Shown: positions 36,022 to 43,920 of the stretch, one piece after another
How the letters are laid out: each line of letters begins with the position of its first letter
Position numbering within the stretch: position 1 is the first letter of the stretch
Source of the DNA: Nostoc sp. KVJ3
Lineage (GTDB): Bacteria > Cyanobacteriota > Cyanobacteriia > Cyanobacteriales > Nostocaceae
NCBI RefSeq assembly: GCF_026127265.1
Contig: NZ_WWFG01000002.1
Span: 1,426,001-1,490,000, forward strand
DNA length: 64,000 nucleotides
Reading direction: 5' to 3'
Notes under the pieces: model-generated
Seen by the model: the letters and a program-made list of their open reading frames with translations, nothing else
Databases searched by the model: none
What the model was told of the DNA's origin: nothing
Made by a program: the position numbers and the translations under genes

Positions 36022-37407
36022 ATGACCAAAGAACAAACTTGGAGCCAGAGGTTTGAATCAGCATTGCATCCAGCGATCGCTCGTTTTAATGCCAGCATAG
36101 GTTTTGATATTGAATTAATAGAATACGATCTGACTGGTTCTCAAGCTCATGCCAAAATGCTAGCTCACACGGGCATTATCTCCTCAGAAGAAGGTGAGCA
36201 ACTGGTTGCAGGTTTAGAAGAAATTCGCCAAGAGTACCGCCAGGGTAAATTTCAGCCTGGTGTTGATGCTGAGGATGTACATTTTGCAGTGGAAAAACGA
36301 CTGACAGAAATTGTCGGCGATGTGGGTAAAAAACTTCATACGGCGCGATCGCGGAATGACCAAGTTGGTACTGATACTAGACTCTATCTCCGCGATCAAA
36401 TCCAGCAAATCAAAAGCGAATTGCGAGAATTCCAAGGTGTTCTACTGGATATAGCCGAAAAACACGTTGAAACCTTGATCCCAGGCTATACACACCTACA
36501 ACGCGCCCAACCAGTGAGTTTAGCTCATCACCTCTTGGCATACTTTCAAATGGCGCAACGTGACTGGGAACGTTTAGGAGATGTTTCTCGCCGCGTCAAT
36601 ATCTCACCCTTGGGATGCGGTGCTTTAGCGGGAACTACTTTCCCTATTGATCGCCACTACACAGCCAAACTATTGGATTTTGACGATATTTATGCTAATA
36701 GTCTCGATGGAGTGAGCGATCGCGATTTTGCGATCGAATTCTTGTGTGCTGCTAGCTTGATTATGGTTCACCTCAGCCGCCTTGCAGAAGAAGTCATTCT
36801 TTGGTCATCTGAAGAATTCCGTTTTGTCACCCTCAAAGATAGCTGTGCCACAGGTTCCAGCATCATGCCCCAAAAGAAAAATCCTGATGTACCAGAACTG
36901 GTGCGGGGAAAAACAGGGCGTGTATTTGGTCATCTCCAGGCAATGTTAGTCATTATGAAAGGGCTACCCTTGGCATATAACAAAGACCTGCAAGAAGACA
37001 AAGAAGGTCTATTTGATAGCGTTAAGACAGTCAAAGCCTCTCTAGAAGCAATGACAATTTTGCTCAGGGAGGGTTTAGAATTTCGTACCCAGCGTTTAGC
37101 AGAAGCCGTAACCGAAGATTTTTCCAACGCTACCGATGTAGCAGATTATCTTGCAGCCCGGGGCGTTCCTTTCCGGGAAGCTTATAACCTTGTGGGTAAG
37201 GTAGTAAAAACTAGTATTGCCGCAGGTAAACTCCTGAAAGATTTGAAATTGTCAGAGTGGCAACAACTACATCCGGCATTTGCAGCAGATATTTATGAGG
37301 CGATATCCCCTCGTCAAGTTGTGGCAGCCCGCAACAGTCATGGTGGTACTGGCTTTATACAGGTTAGCAAAGCACTCATAGCCGCCCGCGCTCAAATCGA
37401 TCGATAG
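36022..37407 (+). CDS. argH: Argininosuccinate lyase
   Basis: The 461-residue enzyme catalyses the last step of arginine synthesis and belongs to the fumarase/aspartase superfamily. The signature loop GSSIMPQKKNP (278-288) holds the catalytic Ser; other family blocks are LHTARSRNDQVGTDTRLYLR (about 105-124) and PGYTHLQRAQPVSLAHHLLAY (about 154-174), with His of YTHLQRAQ in the active site. The frame opens at a TTG at 36013, but the ATG at 36022 (MTKEQTWSQRFES) is the family start. It is followed by an STRR run and a short hairpin near 37474. The arginine supply links functionally to cyanophycin made by cphA. Confidence 0.97.
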   Translation: MTKEQTWSQRFESALHPAIARFNASIGFDIELIEYDLTGSQAHAKMLAHTGIISSEEGEQLVAGLEEIRQEYRQGKFQPGVDAEDVHFAVEKRLTEIVGDVGKKLHTARSRNDQVGTDTRLYLRDQIQQIKSELREFQGVLLDIAEKHVETLIPGYTHLQRAQPVSLAHHLLAYFQMAQRDWERLGDVSRRVNISPLGCGALAGTTFPIDRHYTAKLLDFDDIYANSLDGVSDRDFAIEFLCAASLIMVHLSRLAEEVILWSSEEFRFVTLKDSCATGSSIMPQKKNPDVPELVRGKTGRVFGHLQAMLVIMKGLPLAYNKDLQEDKEGLFDSVKTVKASLEAMTILLREGLEFRTQRLAEAVTEDFSNATDVADYLAARGVPFREAYNLVGKVVKTSIAAGKLLKDLKLSEWQQLHPAFAADIYEAISPRQVVAARNSHGGTGFIQVSKALIAARAQIDR

Positions 37408-37473
37408 GGGGAATGGGGAGGATGAGGGAGAGAATGAGAATAACCCAATTCCCAATGCCCAAAAATAAATAAA

Positions 37474-37491
37474 GGCGTACAAATGTACGCC
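37474..37491. terminator. Short hairpin between convergent genes
   Basis: GGCGTAC (37474-37480) pairs with GTACGCC (37485-37491) over AAAT, with A and T tracts on both flanks. It could end transcription of argH and of the opposing small gene. Confidence 0.5.
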
Positions 37492-37535
37492 CTAAAAAAT
37501 AAATAATCTAAATAAAAAGGATTTAAGCAGTCAGC

Positions 37536-37703
37536 TTAGTCAGTGTCAGCTGCTGTTGCTGCGCCTTCTTCTTCTTCACTCTTCGGTGGTCTTTGTTGGA
37601 ACCTTCTCTGCATTCTTCCTGTCGTAGTTCGTTTACGAAACTTTCTGGCATACGCCTGGTTCCGTAGCGCCTTTTCTTTTTTCGGGTTACGGCGCTTGGC
37701 CAT
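37536..37703 (-). CDS. Small basic protein, possibly ribosome-associated (55 aa)
   Basis: The protein starts MAKRRNPKKEKALRNQAYAR and continues KFRKRTTTGRMQRRFQQRPP; its first 40 residues are dominated by Lys and Arg, followed by an acidic-alanine tail (SEEEEGAATAADTD). This composition is typical of small RNA- or ribosome-binding proteins and closely similar short proteins occur throughout cyanobacteria, but I know of no assigned function. The frame is open 12 codons further to 37739; the ATG at 37703 is preferred because the upstream part is unlike the family. It is convergent with argH. Confidence 0.75.
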   Translation of the reverse strand: MAKRRNPKKEKALRNQAYARKFRKRTTTGRMQRRFQQRPPKSEEEEGAATAADTD

Positions 37704-38495
37704 GTTCACCTCATTAAATAAACAACAAAAAAGTAGCAACTAGGCATCACATAGGCAATATTAGCTACCAATGTTATTGATATACTTGTAGCCTAGTGCA
37801 GCAATAAATACGCTTTGAACAGTGTGCTAGTCTACCGCATTTTACCTTGTTTTGTCAATAAAAATTTAGAATTATGTCCTTAACAGCTAGATGAAAAATA
37901 CCTGTTATTAGATTCAAATACCTTAATAGAGATATAAGTTAGCTAACTATAGCGGTTCTGAATTGCATAGATAGAATACAGACCTAACAAGAACAGCCCC
38001 TTCCCTAATAGTGTTGGGGAGTAAGATTCAAAGCCTCTCTCCTAAAAGGAGAGGGGTCAAAGTGTATTGCTTCCATTCGAGAAGCGCTATATTTGTTGTT
38101 ATTGGAACAAACCAATCAATATTATCAAGAATTAGGTGGTCGTCTCAAACCCAACTTAATTATTTATTTTTAATTATGATTTATACACCATACCTTATTA
38201 TTCAGATTAATTTTTTGAATTTGTGCTGAAAAACTATTCGTGATAACTGGTTTTAGCAAGACTAATACTAGCTCTAAACTGAAAAGTTTTCTGATTTAAT
38301 AAATCTCCTGTATATATGAATACAGTGCTTCTATTGAAACTTAATGTTAACATTAATAATATTCTACGTAAATCGTGAGAATAAAATCTCAAGCCACAAA
38401 CATTTTTGTATAAAACAAAACTCAACGAAAATTTTGAGAGTTGAGTTTGCGTAAGTGGTAGAGAAATATAGAATACAACATATAAATTTTGAAGA
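37704..38495. other. 790-bp AT-rich intergenic region
   Basis: No gene is convincing. A repeat piece with CCTCTCTCCTAAAAGGAGAGG occurs near 38030-38053, and CTCAACGAAAATTTTGAGAGTTGAG forms a weak hairpin at about 38422-38446. A 72-codon plus frame (38011-38229) and a 114-codon minus frame (38234-38578) show no family features. The right end should carry the Nudix gene promoter. Confidence 0.5.
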
Positions 38496-38990
38496 TTGAA
38501 CGTTATTGCTTTTTTTCCGGCAGCTGTGCAGTCCACCCGTAGCTTATGGCGTATTGGACAAACAGTATTGGGTATCATATTCCGTCATCCCATTACTGGC
38601 ACTAGTATCATTCCAATTTTACCCGATGGTCGCATAGTACTGATCCGGCGGCGTGATGATGGTCTTTGGGCATTGCCTGGAGGGATAGTAGATTGGGGAG
38701 AAGATATTCCTAATACAGTCCGCCGGGAATTGATTGAGGAAACCGGGCTAGAATTGGTGAAAATTAACCGTTTGGTGGGAGTTTACTCCGCACCAGACCG
38801 CGATCCTAGAATCCACTCAATTTGTATTGTGGTTGAAGCCGAGGTACATGGGACAATGGAAATTCAGGATACTTTAGAAGTTATGGAAATCCAAGCTTTT
38901 TCTCCCAATTTCCTACCTTCGGGACAAATGGCTCACGATCATACTCGGCAGTTACAAGACTACTTGAAGGGACTGACAACGTTGGCATAA
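38496..38990 (+). CDS. Nudix hydrolase
   Basis: The protein has the Nudix box G-x5-E-x7-REL-x-EE-x-GL in GGIVDWGEDIPNTVRRELIEETGLEL (about 68-93). The N-terminal region (LWRIGQTVLGIIFRHPITGTSIIPILPDGRIVLIRRRDDG) is typical of a cyanobacterial Nudix branch. The substrate is unknown; hydrolysis of nucleoside diphosphate derivatives is the family chemistry. The start is uncertain: the frame opens at TTG 38496, and an in-frame GTG at 38526 (then QSTRSLWRI) is equally possible; no ATG precedes the conserved part. STRR-like TGGTCATCGGTCATTGGTCA repeats follow at 39010-39040. Confidence 0.88.
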   Translation: MNVIAFFPAAVQSTRSLWRIGQTVLGIIFRHPITGTSIIPILPDGRIVLIRRRDDGLWALPGGIVDWGEDIPNTVRRELIEETGLELVKINRLVGVYSAPDRDPRIHSICIVVEAEVHGTMEIQDTLEVMEIQAFSPNFLPSGQMAHDHTRQLQDYLKGLTTLA

Positions 38991-39000
38991 TAATGTTTTG

Positions 39001-39145
39001 TCATTAGTTATTGGTCATCGGTCATTGGTCATCAGTCATTTACCGCTAAAGTTCTGCTCTTAGCTCAAGAAACCTCTATTTGAGACTCTAAGCGAAATTA
39101 TTTATCCAAAACTAATAACTAATGACCAACGACCAATGACTATTT
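39001..39145. repeat. STRR-like repeat pair with opposite orientation
   Basis: TCATTAGTTATTGGTCATCG and further GGTCATTGGTCATC units (39001-39040) are mirrored by AACTAATGACCAACGACCAATGAC at 39115-39138. The inverted arrangement could fold in the mRNA. No gene. Confidence 0.6.
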
Positions 39146-39178
39146 ATTATGGTGCTGAAAGCTAATTACTAAATTAAA

Positions 39179-39997
39179 ATGGATACACTATTCCGTAACT
39201 CCCGGATAAAGCTCTCGCAAGGGCTGATATTTTGGCGTGAAGTCGGTGAAAAAACTCCTATAATTTTTTTACATGGTGCTTGGAATGAGAGCAGTCAATG
39301 GTTATCTGTGATGGAGTCCCTTGCACAAGATTTTCATTGCTTTGCACCTGATTTATTAGGATTTGGTGAGTCGGAAAATCCGAATATCCACCATTCGATA
39401 GATTTACAAGTAGAGTGTTTAGCTGAATTTTTGCAAGCTGTTAAGTTAGAAAAAGTATATTTAGTAGGGCATTCTCTTGGGGGTTGGATTGCTGCTAGCT
39501 ATGCTTTAAAGTATCCAGAGAAAGTTGAGGGTTTGGTACTCCTTGCACCAGAGGGTGTAGAGATAGCTGGACTTGCAGAGTATTGCCAGAAGATGCGGCG
39601 ATTATTGAATTATCCACCAGTAATAGTTAAAATGTTGCGATCGCTAATTCCTTTAACTAAAATGCTGGGTTGGCATGAAAAAATTACCCAAGACTTGCAG
39701 CTGCGTCAGTCGCTATTGCCTTATCCCAGAGGTTGCCAGTTACTTTTCAAACGGCGACAAGCAGAAATTGACACAGAATTAGTGCAAAAGCGGCTTTACA
39801 TGATAGATGTGCCAGTTTTTATTTTACAAGGTGGCCAAGATACACCAGATGCTTTAGCCAAGAGTCGGGTTTATGCTCAACTGATGCCAAAAGTTGAGTT
39901 GAAAATGATTTCCCATGCCGGAAATGATTTACCAGAATCTTGTGCTGGGGTTGTAGCGATTGAGATTCGAGACTTTATTAAAGGGAATTGGGCATAG
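39179..39997 (+). CDS. Alpha/beta hydrolase
   Basis: The 272-residue protein has the alpha/beta hydrolase fold: PIIFLHGAWNESSQW (oxyanion region, about 27-41), FAPDLLGFGES (55-65), the nucleophile Ser99 in GHSLGG (97-102), FILQGGQDTPDA (about 215-226) and a C-terminal SHAGNDLPES with the expected catalytic His. The acidic member is probably Asp in GGQDTPD. Substrate is unknown; cyanobacterial members of this type include esterases and haloalkane dehalogenase-like enzymes. It stands alone with no clear operon partner. Confidence 0.88.
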   Translation: MDTLFRNSRIKLSQGLIFWREVGEKTPIIFLHGAWNESSQWLSVMESLAQDFHCFAPDLLGFGESENPNIHHSIDLQVECLAEFLQAVKLEKVYLVGHSLGGWIAASYALKYPEKVEGLVLLAPEGVEIAGLAEYCQKMRRLLNYPPVIVKMLRSLIPLTKMLGWHEKITQDLQLRQSLLPYPRGCQLLFKRRQAEIDTELVQKRLYMIDVPVFILQGGQDTPDALAKSRVYAQLMPKVELKMISHAGNDLPESCAGVVAIEIRDFIKGNWA

Positions 39998-40057
39998 GGT
40001 ATTGGTAATTGCAGAAATGCAAGTTACGTATTTGAAAAAAGCTATAATTTCAATTCA

Positions 40058-40521
40058 TTAAACTAGGTCATTTAGAGTTAACTGCCAATCTAGTACACAT
40101 ATTCCTTCGCTCTCAAACCGCGATATGTGTTTTAAGTTTGTTGTCATAACTATGACCTCATCAAAACTCTTCAATTGGATAATTGCTTGAGCAGCAAGAA
40201 TTACATCACCATCCAAACTTTCATTATTCGCCGTTGGCTTTCCCTGGTTTCGTACCCATGCCCAAAGTTCGGCTGCTTTTTGCATAGTTTCAGGAGTCAG
40301 TGGTATGAGACAAATTTGGCTAAGTTTGTTGAGGCGGTCTATACTTTTTTGTTTTCCTTGTCTCAATAGTTCACACCGCAGCTCATAATCGGCTATTTCT
40401 GGCACACGTATAACAGTTTCAATTTTCCCTAGGATCGCAACCACTGTTGGACTTTTGGGTTTACTTTTGGATGTGTTACTTAACTCAAAGGATGAGTGTC
40501 TAGCAATACGGCTCTACTCAT
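40058..40521 (-). pseudogene. PIN-domain (VapC-like) toxin, broken by a stop and a frameshift
   Basis: A proper start exists at 40521 (ATG), reading MSRAVLLDTHPLS with the catalytic Asp of a PIN domain, but codon 14 is TAA (40482-40480), where relatives have Lys in PLSKVTHP. The same frame continues VTHPKVNPKVQQWL and then leaves frame near 40440. The rest is intact in another frame from 40444 (VPEIADYELRCELLRQGKQKS, then LDGDVILAAQAI and VIVMTTNLKHISRF), including later acidic PIN residues. The antitoxin-like gene lies nine bases upstream. The toxin should be dead unless rescued by recoding. Confidence 0.85.
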
Positions 40522-40529
40522 CTGTGTTT

Positions 40530-40955
40530 TTACACTGACATCCGATTTTGATTTAAGCCTGTCTCAATCTGTGGATATGTTTGTTCATCATATTCCGATT
40601 CATCAGCCATCCATTCGTCAACCAATCTGATTACTTTTTCTAGAGTATCATCCACTTTTGCTTCTGATTCAGAAAATTGGGCAGGTTTATTTTGCCTTAA
40701 TTTTCGTAACCAGGTTGGCAAGGGATTTGTTGCAAGTGTAGCAAGGATGTCTACGTCGTTATTCTCATTATGAACGAATGTAAGTCTGCTAAAACTCCCA
40801 CTATATACAGTAGTTTCAGGTATCTGAACCTTACGCCAACTAAACAAAGGTGGTTGACCTTTACCTAATGGCAACGATTTTCCCTCAATCAAGGCATCGA
40901 CTCTTGCCCTAATTGCTAGCAATTCTGCTAAAGAAAGGGCATCTAATTGCTGCAT
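40530..40955 (-). CDS. Probable antitoxin partner of the broken PIN toxin (141 aa)
   Basis: The protein starts MQQLDALSLAELLAIRARVDALIEGKSLPLG and ends in an acidic segment VDEWMADESEYDEQTYPQIETGLNQNRM. I recognise this acidic ending as typical of cyanobacterial genes lying directly before PIN-domain genes whose products start MSRxVLLDTxPLS, as here (nine bases to the toxin ATG). The N-terminal part is helical and may bind DNA or dimerise. Antitoxin function is inferred from context. The gene seems intact while its toxin is not. Confidence 0.68.
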   Translation of the reverse strand: MQQLDALSLAELLAIRARVDALIEGKSLPLGKGQPPLFSWRKVQIPETTVYSGSFSRLTFVHNENNDVDILATLATNPLPTWLRKLRQNKPAQFSESEAKVDDTLEKVIRLVDEWMADESEYDEQTYPQIETGLNQNRMSV

Positions 40956-41066
40956 AATTGCATCTAGCTGTAAAGTTTTGGGTATAGCTTATTTAGGGGT
41001 AAACTTCTCTTTTAATTTTATGCTATCTGAGTTTTGGCTTGTCTCTTGTCCGTAAAATTCTGATTC

Positions 41067-41876
41067 CTATTTTTTATTCTCCATTACTATTTCCCGCATT
41101 CCCCAAAAAATTAAATTTGGTTCCACAATTAAATGCGCTGAAATTTTAGGATACAAGGCTTGGAGATGGTTTAACAATAAAGTGCGATCGCCCCCTTTAA
41201 TCGCAATCTTTCCATCAGTAAATAAATTCCACCATGCTTCAACAAAATCTTTAATTCCAGCTATTAATGTGTAAATAACTCCACTTTGAATTGCGTCTGT
41301 AGTATTAAGTGCAAAACGTGGTGGTAATAACGGAAAATTTTCTATTTCTACTAATGGTAATTGTCCTGTTTGTTGACCGAGACTTGCAAATTGCAAACCT
41401 AATCCCGGCAGAATTGCACCTCCAACTAGACACTCATTAGCATCGGCAGCTGTAAAAGTTAGCGCTGTTCCAGCATCAATTACCAACATTGGAAAACCCC
41501 ACGTTTTCCCCGCTCCCCACAAAGCTAAAGCGCGGTCAATTCCTAGTGTGGGATAAACACCTTTTAGTGGTACTTGGTCTAATGTAATAACATGAGTATT
41601 TGGGTAAGTTTGCCAAATAGCAGTTTGACTGGGAACTACGGAGGCGATGAGCAAGGGAGGGGGAGATGGGGGAGATGGGGGAGATGGGGGAGATGGGGGA
41701 GATGGGGGAGAAATAACCAGGAGGAAATTATTTAGTGTTTTAGATTCAGCTAACTGTTGTATAACAGACTCAGGAAGATAGTCAGTATCCCACGCTGAAT
41801 AAAGCGTCTCACCAGTAAACAATGCCCAATGCAACCGGGAATTTCCAATTTCCAAGGCTAGCCAAATCCCCCTCAT
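41067..41876 (-). CDS. coaX: Type III pantothenate kinase with a proline-rich repeat insertion
   Basis: The 269-residue protein is a CoaX-type kinase of the ASKHA fold that phosphorylates pantothenate for CoA synthesis. Visible motifs: LALEIGNSRLHWALF (phosphate 1, about 7-21; the usual DxGN is ExGN), GIDRALALWGA (about 118-128), VIDAGTALTFTAADAN (about 137-152) and GGAILPGLGLQFASLG (about 157-172). Between about residues 58 and 75 the protein carries SPP repeated six times, encoded by a tandem GGGGGAGAT array at 41654-41710; normal CoaX has a short loop here. The array is in frame, so the enzyme may tolerate it. Neighbouring flv genes are divergent. Confidence 0.9.
   Translation of the reverse strand: MRGIWLALEIGNSRLHWALFTGETLYSAWDTDYLPESVIQQLAESKTLNNFLLVISPPSPPSPPSPPSPPSPPPLLIASVVPSQTAIWQTYPNTHVITLDQVPLKGVYPTLGIDRALALWGAGKTWGFPMLVIDAGTALTFTAADANECLVGGAILPGLGLQFASLGQQTGQLPLVEIENFPLLPPRFALNTTDAIQSGVIYTLIAGIKDFVEAWWNLFTDGKIAIKGGDRTLLLNHLQALYPKISAHLIVEPNLIFWGMREIVMENKK
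41654..41710 (-). repeat. 9-bp tandem repeat inside coaX
   Basis: GGGGGAGAT is repeated about five to six times on the plus strand, coding for Ser-Pro-Pro triplets on the minus strand. The same GGGGAGA-type text is found in intergenic repeats. Confidence 0.85.
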
Positions 41877-41998
41877 CTCCCTAATCCCCCGACGGTTTCA
41901 CACTTTTAACTTTTTTAAGCCAGTGATAGATTTTTTAATAAAAATTAACATTCATCCCGTGTCACAATAAAAGAAGAGGAAGAAATACTCATTGTATT

Positions 41999-42006
41999 AA
42001 GGAGGG
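41999..42006 (+). promoter_or_regulatory. Strong ribosome binding site of the Flv3-like gene
   Basis: AAGGAGGG lies four bases before the ATG at 42011, an unusually complete Shine-Dalgarno sequence for this window, and fixes the start. Confidence 0.75.
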
Positions 42007-42010
42007 AGTT

Positions 42011-43735
42011 ATGGTAGCGCTCACCGAAAAAATTGAAAAACGGCTCACTATACAGACTGTAGAAATCGGTCAAGAGACGACGGCTATTCGCTCTTTGGAC
42101 TGGGATCGCGATCGCTTCGATATTGAGTTTGGTTTGCAAAACGGTACTACTTATAATTCGTTTCTCATCCGTGGAGAGCAGACAGCTTTAGTTGATACCT
42201 CTCACGAAAAGTTTCGCCAACTATATTTTGATACGCTGACCGGACTAATTAACCCAACAAATATTGATTATTTAATCATCAGCCATACTGAGCCAGACCA
42301 TAGCGGTTTGGTTAAAGATTTGTTGCTTATGGCTCCAGAAATTACCGTTGTCGGTTCTAAAGTGGCGATTCAGTTTCTTGAAGATTTCGTCCATCAGCCA
42401 TTCAAGCGGCGGATTGTGAAAAATGGCGATCGCTTAGATTTGGGCAACGGACACGAATTTGAATTCGTAATTGCCCCCAATTTACATTGGCCAGATACCA
42501 TTTTCAGCTTCGACCACAAAACCAAAACTCTCTACACCTGCGATGCTTTCGGGTTGCACTATTGCTCAGATAGTACCTTTGATGAAGACTTGGCAGCGAT
42601 CGAAGAAGACTTTCATTACTACTACGATTGCTTGATGGGGCCAAATGCTCGGTCGGTTTTGTCTGCCCTGAAGCGGATGGCGGAGTTGAAAACCATCGAT
42701 ATGATTGCCACAGGACATGGGCCACTATTATCTCACAATGTTGAGGAATTAGTTGGACGTTACCGCACCTGGAGTCAAACCCAAACCAAACCAGAAACCA
42801 TAATTGGGATATTTTACGTTTCCGAATACGGATATAGCGATCGCCTCGCCCAAGCAATTGCCAACGGTATCGGTAAAACCGGTGTCGCCGTGGAAATTGT
42901 CGATTTGGGATCGGAAGTCGATTTACAAGAACTGCGGGAACTTGTTAGCCGATGTGCAGGGCTAATTGTTGGCTTACCTCCAGCTTCTGGGGCTGCAAGT
43001 ATCCAATCTGCACTTAGCACAGTTTTAGGATCTGCCAAAGAAAAGCAAGCCATTGGCGTGTTTGAAAGTGGCGGTGGCGATGATGAGCCGATAGATCCTT
43101 TAGTGAGTAAATTCCGTAATTTGGGTTTGACAACAGTTTTTCCAGCGATTCGGATTAAAGAAGCGCCTACAGAAAATACCTACAAGCTGTGTGAAGAGGC
43201 AGGTACAGACTTAGCTCAATGGGTAACACGCGATCGCAGCATCAAAGCCATGAAATCCCTTGGTGCTGACTTAGATAAAGCATTAGGTAGACTCAGTGGT
43301 GGACTGTATATTATTACTGCCAAAAAAGGCGATGTTTCCAGCGCCATGTTAGCTTCTTGGGTTGCTCAAACTAGCTTTAAACCCTTGGGATTTTCCATTG
43401 CCGTCGCCAAAGATCGGGCAATTGAATCACTCATGCAAGTAGGCGATCGCTTTGTTCTCAATATCCTAGAAGAAGGCAATTTTCAACCACTAATGAAGCA
43501 CTTTTTGAAACGATTCGCCCCTGGTGCCGATCGCTTTGAAGGTGTGAGAACTCAGCCAGCCGAAAATGGTGCGCCGATCCTCAACGATGCCCTCGCGTAC
43601 ATGGAGTGTGAAGTCATCAGTAGAATGGATTGCGGCGATCATTGGGCAGTATACAGCACTGTCTACGCCGGACGAGTTTCTAAACCAGATGCTTTAACTG
43701 CTGTGCATCACCGCAAAGTTGGAAACCACTACTAA
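42011..43735 (+). CDS. Diflavin flavoprotein, Flv3-like (canonical diiron ligands)
   Basis: The 574-residue protein has the three-domain cyanobacterial layout: a metallo-beta-lactamase-like domain (about 1-245), a flavodoxin domain (about 258-400, IGIFYVSEYGYSDRLAQAIANGI) and a flavin-reductase domain (about 420-574, GGLYIITAKKGDVSSAMLASWVAQTSF). All diiron ligands are canonical: H92, E94, D96 and H97 in HTEPDHSG, H159, D178 and H236. That matches the Flv3/Flv4 class; proximity to an Flv1-like gene points to Flv3. The proteins reduce O2 to water using NAD(P)H without releasing reactive oxygen. Which Nostocales paralogue pair (vegetative A or heterocyst B) it is cannot be read from sequence alone, although adjacent flv3-flv1 order is the arrangement described for the heterocyst pair of Anabaena 7120. 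Confidence 0.92.
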   Translation: MVALTEKIEKRLTIQTVEIGQETTAIRSLDWDRDRFDIEFGLQNGTTYNSFLIRGEQTALVDTSHEKFRQLYFDTLTGLINPTNIDYLIISHTEPDHSGLVKDLLLMAPEITVVGSKVAIQFLEDFVHQPFKRRIVKNGDRLDLGNGHEFEFVIAPNLHWPDTIFSFDHKTKTLYTCDAFGLHYCSDSTFDEDLAAIEEDFHYYYDCLMGPNARSVLSALKRMAELKTIDMIATGHGPLLSHNVEELVGRYRTWSQTQTKPETIIGIFYVSEYGYSDRLAQAIANGIGKTGVAVEIVDLGSEVDLQELRELVSRCAGLIVGLPPASGAASIQSALSTVLGSAKEKQAIGVFESGGGDDEPIDPLVSKFRNLGLTTVFPAIRIKEAPTENTYKLCEEAGTDLAQWVTRDRSIKAMKSLGADLDKALGRLSGGLYIITAKKGDVSSAMLASWVAQTSFKPLGFSIAVAKDRAIESLMQVGDRFVLNILEEGNFQPLMKHFLKRFAPGADRFEGVRTQPAENGAPILNDALAYMECEVISRMDCGDHWAVYSTVYAGRVSKPDALTAVHHRKVGNHY

Positions 43736-43920
43736 AAAATTAGGAGTTAGGAGTTAAGAGTTAGAAGTTAAAAATTAGGAGTTGTAGGGACGAGTTTAAC
43801 AAAAAATATCGTCTGCACAACGGAAGTTAAAAGATTTAGATTAACGATTTTCTTCAACTCCAAACCCCAAACTCCAAACCCCTAACTCCTAACTCCTAAC
43901 TCCTAACTCCCTTATCAGCT
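43736..43920. repeat. STRR-like repeats between the two flavoprotein genes
   Basis: TTAGGAGTTAGGAGTTAAGAG units (43738-43760) and inverted AACTCCTAACTCCTAACTCC units (43875-43913) flank unique sequence. The inverted copies could form an mRNA hairpin between the two coding regions. Confidence 0.65.

Noticed and set aside
38011..38578. Two small frames in the region before the Nudix gene
   Set aside because: Composition is AT-rich with no domain features; one overlaps the Nudix start on the other strand.
41877..42010. NtcA site (GTA-N8-TAC) upstream of the flavoprotein pair
   Set aside because: I looked for it because of the possible heterocyst role, but no matching spacing is present.
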